Positions 41,599-54,278 of a stretch of DNA of 64,000 bases are shown one piece after another. Positions within the stretch are counted from its first letter, which is position 1, and every line of letters starts with the position of its first letter. Both the position numbers and the translations under genes were made by a program. The notes below the pieces were generated by a model. That model made no database searches. It saw only the letters and a list, made by a program, of their open reading frames with translations, and was not told the DNA's origin. The DNA comes from Parietaria judaica (lineage: Eukaryota > Streptophyta > Magnoliopsida > Rosales > Urticaceae). The DNA lies in NCBI GenBank assembly GCA_954871525.1, contig OX940864.1, forward strand, positions 11,650,001-11,714,000, written 5' to 3'.

Positions 41599-42097
41599 TA
41601 TTATATAATGTAAAAGTGTGAAAAAACGCAAATTTTATTTTCATTAATTTAATTTAACAATATTTTGTCACTTAAATAATTTTGTTTTATATATAGAATA
41701 TTTTTGAATTATACTCATTTATTTCTATCCATACATACATAGATTAATAAATAAGTAATTTTTTTTTCTATTTTACTTTGAACTGTAGAGACAGACATGT
41801 GGCCTGGTGATTGTTTTTATTCACCAATTTTCTCATCATATAACAGATTGCCATCATCATATATACATATATTTTTTTTATATACAATTATTATCGTAAG
41901 AAAACAGAATTAAAAAATAAATAAAATGAAAGAGCACTCAGAATCTCAATGCCTCAGTGGAATAATCAGAATGCGAATCGCAAAAAAAACGAGTGTTCCG
42001 TTGTTTTATTGATTCACAGATTTTGTTAATAATATTGAATAATTTGTGGTACCACTGCAAAGACTTTGTTTTTATTTGTGCAGTACAAGTTAGCGTA

Positions 42098-42100
<3 letters not shown>

Positions 42101-42146
<46 letters not shown>
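42101..42146. repeat. AT dinucleotide repeat
   Basis: About 23 AT units. Confidence 0.95.
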
Positions 42147-42149
<3 letters not shown>

Positions 42150-45100
42150 CTATGTGCGAATTGTACGTATATACTACTATATTATATGCACGAATACACC
42201 ACTTAAATATTATTATTATTTATGTTGGTGTATAATTTTATTGTTTATAAATTAGTATAAATGGCAAGCCGCTTATGTCCGGAGCTTCATAAAAGTCCGG
42301 TTGGACTCGGCCCATGAATAGTGACAAAGAACAATTGAAGGCTAAATTTATCTAACAGATTTAGAGCTCAAGCCCAACTTAGTATGAAATCAACTCGTTA
42401 AATATTCAAAAAAATATTTAATTAAACATTGGCAAAGAGAAAATTCAAAAATTGATTAATCATAATCCATGATTGAATTAATGAAGAAGTAGCTGAAAAA
42501 TGAAAAGTTAACAATATTTTATGTGATATTTAGAAAATAATAACAACTCAACATTTAAAAATTAATATATTATGTCTTACATATATTAAAATAATAAAAA
42601 TATTTAATTACGTGTAAAACGTGATTTACTTAAGAGGTGTAAACTAAACCAATATATTTAAGTGATAAGATATATAATTATAAAGCTATCAAAAAAATAT
42701 TAAAATAAACATCATAGAAGGTTGTAATAAGATAGTGGATGAAATACCGCGAAATAAAGTAATATGATGCATAAATAAAAATCAGTAATAAAGGAGTAAT
42801 GTTTTAATTTATAAAAGTATAATTGAGGAGTATTTATGAAAAAGAATGAGATGAGTCAATTTAAATGGAATCCATGCAATGCAAGTTCATATGGTCACGT
42901 GCAACGTGGACTGTTGACTGTTGTCTTTTTGTATTATTATTATTATTATCAAGGCAAGCCTTGGGTTTTGTCTTTTTGTCTTTTTTTTTTTAATTTCATA
43001 ATTGTTCTTTTTTTTTTCTTTCTAATTTATCATTTTCTCCTCTGACTTTTCTGACATTTTTTAGGGTTTTTGGGTCCATGAGCTCAAAGGAACATTATTT
43101 TAATTTATATAGTAATGTTTTATCAAATGAAGTACTCCAATTTATAGTCCTTGCATCGTGAAAATTATAAAATTGGTCAAATTGGTGGAATATAATTAAG
43201 ATGAGATGAGCTGAGATCATGAATGTTTGTTCTTAATTTGATAAATATAAGAGAGAATAATGGTAAAAAAAATAACAATAATTGATTTGAGTAAAACTGT
43301 ATTTTTAGTATTTAAATTTAAAATTGATGGCAAGAATACTATATTTTTATTTTTATATATAGTAAATAATTTGAAACTCACGTGACATACTCACTATGTC
43401 ACTTATATAGTACGTCCTTGTATGTGGAATGCTGTCGTATAAACAAACACGATAATTAATTGTGACAAACATAATTAATTATAATGATATTTATATTCTA
43501 ATATATTTTCAAATTTCAAATGTTGATGGCAAATACTTTAAAATCTAAATATTACGTTTTTGAAGCTCCATCTTTTTTTTTTTGTTAACTAATAAGTTTC
43601 TCAATTAGCTAATCTAATCTTTTTTCATTATAAGAACTTCATTTAATCTTAAGCAAAAGAAGAAATTTCCAAATAATTTATGAGAATTGTGCTACAATGA
43701 GCGGGCAGGCAAACCCGTGTGCCCATTGTTTTTTAATGACGAATAACGCCCTTTTTCATTATTATTTTGAGGGCGGGTTGTAGCGTCGTCTGCGGGCAGG
43801 TCCGCCCAAAGGCCGGGCAGCCCATGCCCCATGCTCACATGTTTCTGTACAATAAAATAGGTCATCTTAATTCTTAAATAGTTATCAAAATCTATTATAA
43901 TATATATTTTTCGCTGAATCTAATTCAAATTTCTGAATAAAAATCCTGTCATTTTCATTGGATTATTTTAATGTCTCTTAGGATTCTTTCGAGACCCTAA
44001 AAAGACATTAATGAAAGAAAGTCCTAAGCAGATCAAACAAAACCGAATATATGGACTTTTCAGCAAAAAGAAGAGAGAAAAAAAGTTGCTTTGCTTTACA
44101 GGGACTTTACTATTTATTTACCTTCTATCTTTACCGCTATACGTACGTATTATAGACAGTTACAAATTTAATATATATTAGGGATATTAATGGCATAAGT
44201 ACTTAGATTTGTACCAAATGTATCCGTATGTTTCCTGTATCTTTCTTTTTAGCAACAATCATAGCTAATGTCAGATTAATGTTTATTAAACTAGAAACAT
44301 GTATTCATCTACAATTTAATACAAGTATTGAATAAATATTGATGTTTTCAGAGTATTATCGTAGACATACACGTATCTCTCGGGTCAATTATTTAATTAG
44401 ACATGGAAAAGATTGGACCTCGACACTGTATAAGTGGCTTGCTGCTAAAAAGAGATTGAGAAAATACCAGTAAAATCAGTATATAATTAGGTATTTATGC
44501 CGCAAATGTTCGCTGTATCACAAAATATGCATAATAATCCCAATCAATCTTCTCGGTGAGTACAGTTGAAAGAGCATTCACTTTTCATATGAAAAAGTGG
44601 AAACCTGTAAAGCTCAGTTCAAGGCAGTTCAATTTAATAAAGAAAATGTAGAATCTTTGTTAATTAACATTATTAAATCTAGGAGTTTGTGTCAGCGTGC
44701 CGATATTACTTAAGTTTAGGGTCTAATCTAATATTAATTAGTCTAATCTTAATGTTAATTCTTTTGTTTTTGTATATTTATTTGAGTAATTGGTATGAAG
44801 CCCCCAAACTTTGGTCATTAATGTATTTTGTCTCTGGAACAATATATATATTTACTTTTTTAACATTATAATGTCATTACTCACATTTCTTCCATCTTAA
44901 GAAGACACAAAATAGTAACTTGTTTGGAGAATACGATTTATAAGAGTGTATTTTATATTTAAAAAAATATAATACGTAATATATGACTTATTTCGAGAAT
45001 TGTACTATTTGAGTCTTCACATTAGTCTCAAATTCTAGTTGATCTCGTTAACTAACTGATTGAGAAAAGAGGCAATACGACTACAAATTAAAATTTAAGG

Positions 45101-45217
45101 GACGTAAAAATCTAGAGGCATTACTTCAAAATGTAAATACATGTAAGGGGCAATACCGTCATAAATCTTAATAATTCTTCAAGAAGTGTACTTTTTTTTA
45201 TTGTTTTCATAAAGAGT

Positions 45218-46860
45218 TAGGGCTGAAACCGGGTCCAAAACCCGGAACCGGATTTCCGGGTTTTCACTTTTCAAACCCGAAACCGGTTTTAAAAAAAAAT
45301 TGAAAACCCGGAAATTCGGGTTCGGGTTATTACCCGGTTTTAAAATTAAAACCCGGTTTTAAAACCCGAACCCGACTTTTATTCGGGTTCGGGTTTTAAA
45401 TCCGTTTTTTTTAAACCCGGTTTTTAACACGGAAATAAAAAATAAAAATAAAAAACAGAAACAGAAACAAACAATTTAAAGACATAAAAATAATAAAAAC
45501 AGGTCTAAATACAACAATAATCCAAACACAGCAACAAGTTTATCCAAATAAAAACAAACAGAGACACAACAAATTCAAAACAAATACGGCAATAGCTTCC
45601 GATCACAGCAATAGCGTCGTCGACACGTCCGCTTCCTCTGTAAACATAACAAGACATAGAAAAAAATTAGATCACAATATAAAAAATTTGCCCTTTTGCG
45701 CTTGTTTGTGTTTTCGCCCTCATCAATCTCAACCTCGCTCGTCACTGTTTCTATTGCTTGTGATGGTGCAACTTGATTGATCTCATCATCGACAAGTTCA
45801 ACGAAATCTGCTTGTGAGTCCTCTTCAAGTGACATCTCCATTTTCAAAACCTATCATAAAAACAACACTCCATTTTCAAGTGACATCTCAGATACTAAAG
45901 CCCTTTCCAAACAAAGCACCATGGTCGAAGAAATTAGGGTTTTGATATACTATTACCCTAAGGTTTCCAAACAAATCCCGGAAGCTAAAACGCCTTAGAT
46001 CTCGGTGTGAGCTAATGACAAAGAAAAATCAGAATTGAAGAAGAAACCCAGTAAACCAGTAACCCAGTAACCCTAAAAATCAGTTTCCCTAAATCCCTAA
46101 TAATAAAATCAGTAACCCAGTAACCCTAAGTCCCTAAAAATCAGTATACATAAACCCTAAATCTTTTTATTACAAAAACATATACAAATGTCGATTACAC
46201 AAACATATACTATTCACATTAAACACAAATACAAACCAAAATCAGTCATTTCAAAACCAAAAACAAAGACTACTTTTCATCAGAGCATCCACAAGGCAAT
46301 AACTTAACAAACTCCAAACCCTTTTTTTTCCTCCCCTCACTCGAATAAGATTAATAAATCTTTTTACCTGAAATTGTCGAGAGGAGAGGCGCTGAGCAGA
46401 TTCGAGATTTGAGCTGAGCAGAGCAGTGACGCCGGCGTGAGCAGAGCAGTGACGCCGACGTGAGGAACTGAGCAGAGAGGAGGAGAGAGAGAGAGAGAGA
46501 GAAAGGGGCGAGAGAGTGGAATGAAAGTGAGAAACCCTAATACAATTCAATGTCGTTTTGACATAACAAATGGTGATAATGTCGTTTTTATTTTTCATTT
46601 TTTATCAGACTACTAATTTTAAAAATTATAAATATAAATTAAATATTTAATTAAAAAAACCGGGTTTTAGTAACCTACTAACCGGGTTCCGGGTTTTATA
46701 ACTCAAACCCCGGAACCCGAAACCGGTTTATTCCGGTTGTGGGTTTTGAAAAATTCGGTTTCGGTTTAATCCGGTTTTAATTCGGTTTCGGTTTTTTAAA
46801 ATCGGTTTCGGTCCGGTTTCGGTTTAAAATCCGCATTTTCGGGTTTTATGCACAACCCTA
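45218..46860 (-). mobile_element. hAT element, internally deleted, CCGGTT subterminal repeats
   Basis: 1643 bp with ends TAGGGCTG and TAGGGTTG (inward). The flanks TAAAGAGT and TAAAAGAGT look like an 8-bp duplication that gained one A. Both ends are packed with AACCCGG/CCGGTTT motifs for 150-200 bp. On the minus strand a CT-rich leader (about 46540-46440) leads to a reading frame at about 45841-45700 starting MEMSLEEDSQADFVELVDDE and ending NKRKRA. That arrangement resembles the acidic start just before the BED finger of Ac-like transposases. The catalytic core is absent. Confidence 0.75.
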
Positions 46861-46917
46861 TAAAAGAGTATATCAAACTCACTAAATCACAATGTCGCAC
46901 ACATGATTTTATTTTGG

Positions 46918-47372
46918 GTTAATGATGGCGAAAATACCCAAAGTTTGGTCAAAGAACCGCTCGTGTACCCAAAGTCTAAAAGTGGTGGCAAAAAATACCC
47001 AAAGTCACATTTGGGGAGTTTACCACTCCATTCTCGTAATGCAGTAACTTACCCATTAACTCTAGCCGCGTGGACAAACGTGGGTTGCTGACATAGTAAT
47101 TTTTTGCCACATGGACGAGCCCACATCAGCCTCGTTTACGACAAAACAATGAATTGAACCCCTAATTGGGCTCGTCCACGTGGGAAAAAAATTCTATGTC
47201 AGCAACCCACGTTTGTCCACGTGGCCAGAGTTAACGGGTAAGTTAATTGCATTACAAGAATGGAGTGGTCAACGCCCCAAATGCCACTTTGGGTACTTTT
47301 ACCACCACTTTTAAACTTTGGGTACACAAGGAGTTCTTTGACCAAACTTTGAGTATTTTTGCCGTCATTAAC
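46918..47372. mobile_element. Foldback element next to the LRR receptor gene
   Basis: 455 bp made almost entirely of two inverted arms of about 210 bp. GTTAATGATGGCGAAAATAC at the left is mirrored by the complement of GTATTTTTGCCGTCATTAAC at the right. Matching continues through blocks such as TGGACAAACGTGGGTTGCTG. About 80-85 percent of arm positions match by eye. No clear TSD. It ends 258 bp upstream of the receptor-like gene's start codon. Confidence 0.8.
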
Positions 47373-47630
47373 TTTTTTTATGTGATAAAATGACAAGGAG
47401 TATTTCCATCACAAATGAAAGTTTAAAAGCCATAATACACCATCATGCAAAGTTTGAGGGGCGTTATGGGCAATTACTCGTTCATTTCCTTTGTCACCTT
47501 TGGCTTTCATGTGCTTTAAGATTTTGTAGTAAAACTTTCTACACGTAGTCTCTCTCTCATATATATATATATAGATACAGTCGAAGAATTGACACCAAAA
47601 GCTCACTCTCTCTCCTTCAGAGACTCGCCA

Positions 47631-50600
47631 ATGGCGGCCAAGCCATGCTCTTCCCTTCTCCCTCTAACAATCCTCACAGTACTCTCTCTCCTCCACACCT
47701 CACTCTCCCTCTCACTCTCCGAGCTCGACGCTCTTCTCTCCTTCAAAGCCGCCATTGAAGACCCCACGAGCTCGCTCTCCACCTGGTCCAAGGCCTCGCG
47801 CACCCACCACTGCAACTGGACCGGACTCACTTGCTCGGCGGATTCCGTGACCGCCGTTGATCTCCGAAGCCTGAACCTCTCCGGCGAAATCTCCCCCTCG
47901 CTCTGCGAGCTTCCCTCTCTCTCGAGCGTCAATCTCGCCGACAATCTCTTCAATCAGCCGATCCCTCTCCGCCTCTCGGAGTGCAGGTCGCTGGAGAGTC
48001 TGAATCTGAGCAACAATCTCGTTTGGGGAACGATTCCCGATCAGATTTCTCAGTTCGGTGAGCTGAAGATCCTCGATTTGAGCAGGAACCACATTGAGGG
48101 GAAGATTCCCGAAGGCGTTGGGCTGATGAGAGAGCTCAGAGTTCTCAACTTCGCGAGCAATTTGCTCTCAGGCACTGTGCCTTCGATCTTCGCCAATTTG
48201 ACCGAGCTCGTTGTTCTCGATCTCTCTCAGAACTCTTACTTGGTGAGTGAGATTCCCACTGATTTGGGGAAGCTTCGGAAGCTCGAGAAGCTTCTGTTGC
48301 AGAGCTCCGGCTTCCATGGCGAGCTTCCCGCTTCTCTCTCTGGTTTGAATCGTTTGACGATTCTGGACCTTTCGCAGAACAATCTGAGCGGAGAAGTTCC
48401 TCAGAGTTTCGGATCGTCTTCTTCGCTTGAGAGCTTGGTGTCGTTCGACGTGTCGGAGAATCGGTTTTCGGGTCGATTCCCGGATGGAATTTGCGACAAA
48501 AAGGGATTCGTGAGCCTCGTTCTGCACACGAATCTCTTCAACGGCTCGCTTCCGAACTCCGTTGCTCAGTGCTCGAGTCTCGAGAGGCTTCAAGTGCAGA
48601 GCAACTTGTTCTCCGGCGATTTCCCGGCAGGTTTGTGGTCACTGCCGAAGATTAAGCTCGTCAGAGCCGAGAACAATCGGTTCTCCGGTTTGATACCCGA
48701 GTCAATAGCCGGAGCTTCAAAATTAGAGCAGGTTCAGATCGATAACAACGCGTTCAGCGGCAAGATTCCTCAGGGTTTAGGGCATGTCAAGAGCTTGTAC
48801 AGATTTTCCGCCTCGCTGAACGGTTTTTCGGGTGAAATCCCGCCGAACTTCTGCGATTCGCCGGTTATGAGTATCGTGAATCTTTCCCACAATTTGCTTT
48901 TCGGCGAGATTCCTAAGGTTAAGCAATGTAGGAGGCTTGTGTCTCTGTCCTTGGCCGGGAATAGTCTGAGCGGAATAATACCGTCTTCTCTTGCGGAATT
49001 ACCGGTGTTGACTTACCTCGACCTTTCGAACAACAACCTCACAGGTCCGATCCCGCAAGGGCTCGAAAACTTGAAGCTTGCGCTCTTCAACGTTTCGTTC
49101 AATCAGCTGTCCGGTGAAGTTCCTTACTCGCTGATCTCTGGCCTTCCCGCTTCGTTTCTTCAAGGAAATCCCGGGCTTTGTGGCCCGGGATTGCCCAACT
49201 TGTGCTCCAATGAGCAGAGAGACCGAACCGTCGGTCTAACAACATTGGCTTGTGCTTTGATCTCTTTGGCATTTGCTGTCGGAACCATGCTTCTTGTTGC
49301 CGGGTTTATTGTCTATCAACGTTCTCACAAACAGAGATCCAACGGATCCGATAACGGAGCATGGCGTTCGGTTTTCTTCTATCCACTTCGAGTCACCGAG
49401 CATGATCTAGTAATGGGAATGGACGACAAGAGCGCTGTGGTAAACGACGGAGCTTTCGGAAGAGTCTACATCTTACGTTTGCCTAGTGGCGAGCGAGTCG
49501 CCGTGAAGAAGCTCGTGAATTGCGAGACTCGGTCTTCAAAGTCTCTCAAGACCGAGATCAAGACGTTGGCCAAAATCAGGCACAAGAACGTTGCGAAAGT
49601 TCTCGGGTTTTGCCACTCTGACAACACGATCTTCTTGATCTACGAGTTCCAACCGAAGGGGAGTCTCAGCGACTTGATTAACGGGTCGGATTTTCCGTCG
49701 GATTGGGGTTTAAGGATGAAAATCGCCGTCGGCGTTGCTCAAGGATTAGCGTACCTTCACAAGGACTACGTTCCTCATTTGCTCCACAGAAACGTCAAAT
49801 CCAGAAACGTTCTTTTGGACGACGATTTCGAACCAAAAGTGACGGATCTCGCCCTCGACCGCATCATCGGAGAAGCTGCATTCCATTCGATATTGACGTC
49901 GGAATCACCCTTCTCGTGTTACAATGCCCCAGGTAAAAAACTTACTAAAATTATGCGCTAATTGCTTAGTTGATTCTTAGCTTAATCGTATTAAACTATG
50001 ATCATTAATGCACTTTGGCCCTTTTAAAATTATTTTCGTGCACTTTAAACCTACCTTTTATTTTGGTGTAAAATGCGAGCCTTTCTCGTATAACATTGAT
50101 AGAAATTGTTATGTACATGACTCGTTTGTGAGAAAAAAAATGTATTTTTTTTCTCGGTACGTTAATATCGATTCCATATTATATTAAATCACGCACGCAC
50201 GGAATTTATATAAAAAAAAAAAAATCTCGGTACAGCCCTGCATTTAACACCAAAATTGAAAGTTTAGTGCCCAAAATATAACCAAGTAAAGCTCCGTGGT
50301 AAAGTGCTCCAATGAGTAAAGTTGAGGGGGGTATTAATGCCAATTACTCATTAGAAAATCTAAATGTTGATGTTGTGTGGTTGCAGAATATTCGTACACG
50401 AAGAAGCCGACGGAGCAAATGGATGTCTACAGCTTCGGAGTTGTGCTGCTAGAGCTGATCACAGGGAAGCCGGCCGAGCAGCCCGAGCCGTCAGATTCCC
50501 TCGACATTGTCAAATGGGTCCGACGAAAAGTCAACATCAGCAACGGGGTACTCCAAGTTCTCGACCCCAAAATACCGAGCTCGTTGCAACCTCAGATGAT

Positions 50601-50757
50601 CGGAGCTCTCGACGTGGCTCTCCGATGCACCTCCGTGATGCCCGAGAAGAGACCGTCCATGTCCGAAGTGGTTAAGTCGCTGGACTCCCTTAGTTCGAAG
50701 GCTGATCTTGCAACTATAGAGAACTCTTCGTTTGAGAATTGTTCAGTTCCGATCTGA
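47631..50757 (+). CDS. LRR receptor-like protein with inactive kinase domain (At5g06940-like)
   Basis: Two exons, 47631-49932 and 50387-50757, joined within the APE motif (CCA G/AA), encode 890 aa. Order: signal peptide (about 1-27), N-terminal LRR cap with CNWTGLTC, about 20 leucine-rich repeats (to about residue 510), a transmembrane segment (about 533-558, ACALISLAFAVGTMLLVAGF), and a kinase-like domain (about 590-870). The ATP Lys626 (VAVKK) and APE 766-768 remain. The glycine loop reads NDGAFG (605-610), the catalytic HRD reads HRN (719-721) and the metal-binding DFG reads DLA (739-741), so phosphotransfer is not expected. It would sit in the plasma membrane and signal by partner binding, probably as a co-receptor or scaffold. 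It resembles what is annotated in Arabidopsis as a probably inactive LRR kinase, At5g06940. The ATG chosen is the first one giving the signal peptide. Confidence 0.92.
50005..50345. mobile_element. Degraded inverted-repeat element in the receptor gene intron
   Basis: Left arm TCATTAATGCACTTTGG and a GGTGTAAAATGCGAG block are matched in inverted order by TGGGCATTAATACC-like, GCACTTTACC and GGTGTTAAATGCAGG blocks on the right. Similarity is patchy. It accounts for most of the 454-bp intron. No duplication found. Confidence 0.4.
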
Positions 50758-51879
50758 TAGCCGAACATATTTTCGCCTTCTATGTAAATTCAACTTGATG
50801 TTTTCTTGCATTGTAATGTATTCTCTTACTATCTATAAATGCAATTTCATAGTTGCTCAGGAGGCTTATTTTCTGTTGCCTTATTCAATTAAAATCGTTT
50901 TTTTTCTTTCTTTCTAGTGTTTGCTAGCGGTGAAATCTAGATCGGGAACCGGTATTTTGGGATTTCTTTATCTTGGTGCGATTTTTTGGGATTTATAAAA
51001 TCTGCCGTAGTTGGGTTTTCTTTTGTAAAAAACTAGTCTTTTCAATGACCAATGACTGGGACCGATAAAGATCCGTTGTTTTCGTTTTCTCGGTTACTAG
51101 TATCTTTCTCGGTTTCCGATACTAGTAAAAGTTCCGGTTTTCATCTTTTACAAAATATAACCCTAAGATGAAATAAAATTAAAAGTAATTTAAAAAAAAA
51201 ACCCTAAAATATATTAAACCCCTGAGTTATAATAATTGATTAATAATTAATAATTGAAAATTGTGAAAATAATTAATAAAGGGGCACGTGACTCCTCTAA
51301 CTGTGATATTAGTAAACTCTAATCCTTGTAGTGGTTTAAGACAAGAGTATACACTAATAGTGACTTTTTCTAGAGTAAGAGATGGGAGATAGAAAGGTAC
51401 AGATCACTGGGGCATACAACGACAGTGTAAATTAAAAACGACAGACAATAAGTATTGAACAGTGGAAGTACTACTTATACGCTAACATCAAAACGACAGA
51501 TAGTAGAATGTATGATCGTCGTATAGGTTACATTTATGAAGTTGGGGCAAAAATAACAGGATTGACTGACCACTTCTGTGGTCAACTAATGGAATTTCTA
51601 CAAAAAATAATAGCATTGAATTGAGCGAACGTATTTATTTAATTTAAGTTTGAGAAGATGAAATTGACTTGCTTTTCTTCTCTGCGATCTCTCTTGCTTT
51701 CTTATCACACAAAGCTTCTCTTCGAGGTTGTAAACTACGTTCTAGGTAAATTAAGGTACTTTATGTTGAGGGCAAAAGCGTCTCAAACAATCACGACATT
51801 ACACGTGGCAACACCGTTTTTATATTCTCCGAGGAAGAAGAAGGCTGTTAGATTCCGTTGACATCGTTGTGAGATTTCA

Positions 51880-52640
51880 TGTTGGAGATAGTAAGAATTT
51901 CAGGAGGATACAAAGAGAATACTCAAGAACTTCTACTAGATTGCATAGTATGGTCACTCTCCACGTCCTTTTCTAGTACAAAAATGGTGTTCAGCCCTTA
52001 AATACAAGCTTTTCTTCAAGAGTACAAAAATGGAGAGAAAATGAATGTTCAGAGGTTGATGATGATGAAAAATCTCTGCCCTCAGCCCTAATGAGGTCTT
52101 CTCTATTTATAGATGCCTTAATGGGCCTCTGAGTGGGCTGGATTACAAAAGATAATCCTAATTACGTGGTCCCGGTGGTCCTGGGTCGTTGCCCAATTAG
52201 CTGAGGTGGCCTCCAGGCTGGCAAGGTTTGTCTGATCCTCAGGGAACATGCCCACGTGAAGGGATATGCTTTATCCGTACTTGGAATGTCTAGCTCGTCA
52301 CATTTGGTACCAACTGGTCAATCATTTTGGTGCCGACTAGTCGGTCACTCTGGTACCGGCGGGTTGACCACTTTAGTGACCGACAGGTCGATCACTTTGG
52401 TACCGGCGGGTCGACCACTTTAATGACCGACAAGTCGATCATTTTGGTGCCGACTGGGAGGTTACGTTGGTGCTGACTAGTCGGTCACTTTGGTGCCGAC
52501 GGGTCGGTCACTTTATCAATGTCATTCTTTATCTTTATCTTTCTTCAAATAAGTAGGGTAAAATAATACCCTAATACTTTATACCTACTATTTTTTATTT
52601 ATTTATTTTTATTATCACCATTAACACCATCTGTTCAATT
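51880..52640 (-). mobile_element. LTR-like segment
   Basis: On the plus strand it runs from TGTTGGAGATAGTAAG to CACCATTAACA. On the minus strand it carries TATAAATAGAGAAGACC (52103-52119), a plausible LTR promoter. It has no coding capacity and includes the repeat array 52299-52508. No matching 5-bp duplication was found, so the boundaries and the LTR label are tentative. Confidence 0.4.
52299..52508. repeat. Array of nine 23-24-bp units with internal dyads
   Basis: Units follow the pattern CACTTTGGTGCCGACTAGTC plus GGT, with variants GGTACCGGCGGGT and TGACCGACAGGTCGAT. Several units contain a short palindrome (CCGACTAGTCGG). The array is GC-rich within AT-rich DNA. Confidence 0.85.
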
Positions 52641-53653
52641 TGGCTGATTTGGCTGAGCAATTATAATTATAAACATAACTAAGATATTGATTTGCGCATG
52701 AATTCTAAGTTAATGACATCAATTTCTTATTTTTTCAAGAACACGAATCAATGAAATTAATGGAGAAAGTCACCGTACTTATCTAAATTCAAGAATACGA
52801 GCGATGCAAGAGAGAGTGATTAGAAAGAAAAAAAAAAAGCTTTCTATTAATACTATTTCGTTCCTTTTGTTTGCCGTCAAAATACGGACTCCCACATCAA
52901 ATCCGGCTAAAATTAAGATTTAGAAGTTCATGATTCGGATTTTAAAAAGTTGTATACTATTTTTTTCATAAGAAATCCCACCAAATGCCCAAAAAACACT
53001 CAACGTTTAAGAGAATTGTTCATAGTTTGTTAAAATTGATTTATACCCATTAATTTTTTTTTGGGACCATATTAACCCTAATATTTTCGTATAATAATTA
53101 ATAATTATATTTAAATTTTGAATTTTTTTCCTATAATTAAGTTTAACAATTTCCCTTATTAACTGGGATAGTCATTTAATTGTGATATTTTTCAAAAAAT
53201 ATCCTCATTTAATGCAAATAGTATTCGACCTCTCTCATCTATGGTTTCGTCCCCCTTCGCCAAACGCTTGTTCCGTCGCCAAAAGATGTTCGCCTTCCTT
53301 TGATCGTCATGTCTCAATCGCGGAGGTTCGCCGTCGTTTGTTCACCGTTTCTCGGTCGCTTTATTTATAGTTTTATTGAAATTTTGTAATATATTTATAG
53401 CTATATAACTACAGCTTTATTGAAATTTCGTAAATATATTTACAATTTTATAATTACAGCTTTATTGAAATTTCGTAACTATATTTACAGTTTACTGCAC
53501 GTACTATTGTGGTTGAAAATCCTACGGAAGCTCGTAAACAAGCACAATGTCCCGAGGTTCAGCATGTTAATGAATTTTCGTAATTATATTTACAGTTTTA
53601 TAATTACGTAACTATATTAAATTTAATGTATGTACATAAATTAATTTTTTTAA

Positions 53654-54278
53654 GGGTAAACTGCGGCTAATGTACTCAATGTTTGATCTTCTGTGGATTA
53701 TGTACCCAATGTTCATTTTCGACGGCTAATGTACCCAAACTTGATTCTGTTAGATTTTTTTGTGTTTTCCGTCACTCGACCGCCAGTAAGTGATTCCTCC
53801 TCTATATGTACAGTTTTTGTATTTTTGACATAACTCACTCATTTTTTCTCCAAATTTCATGATTAAACTACCGTTGGAAAGCTAAGAGATAGATCTACAA
53901 CTTTCATGTTTTAAGTTTTGTAAAAAAAGTTTTAAAAAATACGAAATCTCAATTACAACGTAAAACTGGACATTACTTTAATGCAAAATATTTATTTCGA
54001 GCAAATTTTAATATACTTAATGACTTTTTATGATGAAACGTAAAACTACAAAGTTGTAGATAAATCTTTTATCTTTCCAACAGTAGTTTATTTATAAATT
54101 TTGGACAAAAAATGAGTAAGTTAACATATAGAGGAGGAATCACTCGTTGACGGTCAAGTGACGAAAAATACGAAAAAATCTAACGTAATTAAGTTTGGGT
54201 ACATTAGCCGTCGAAAATAAACATTGGGTACATAATCCGCAGCCAATTAAACATTGGGTACATTAGCCGCAGTTTACC
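53654..54278. mobile_element. Long-arm foldback Mutator-like element
   Basis: 625 bp with a 10-bp TSD ATTTTTTTAA on both sides (53644-53653, 54279-54288). The ends are GGGTAAACTGCGGCTAATGT and its near complement. The arms stay alignable for nearly 290 bp each, so almost the whole element is an imperfect palindrome. Internal short repeats of AATGTACCCAA occur in both arms. No coding capacity. Confidence 0.85.

Larger units (their letters stand above)
50758..53643. other. Receptor gene 3' region and intergenic stretch
   Basis: No supported gene. It contains the LTR-like segment (51880-52640) with the 23-bp array. A short segment at 51715-51765 (GAGGTTGTAAACTAC...TTCTAGG...AAGGTACTTT) resembles 63318-63360, upstream of the NLR fragment. 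Confidence 0.45.

Noticed and set aside
43690..43850. GC-rich segment as a hAT insertion
   Set aside because: Inverted ends are too imperfect and no 8-bp duplication is present.
46903..47396. Two mirror-image frames of 62 and 65 codons
   Set aside because: They are the two arms of the foldback element read in opposite directions.
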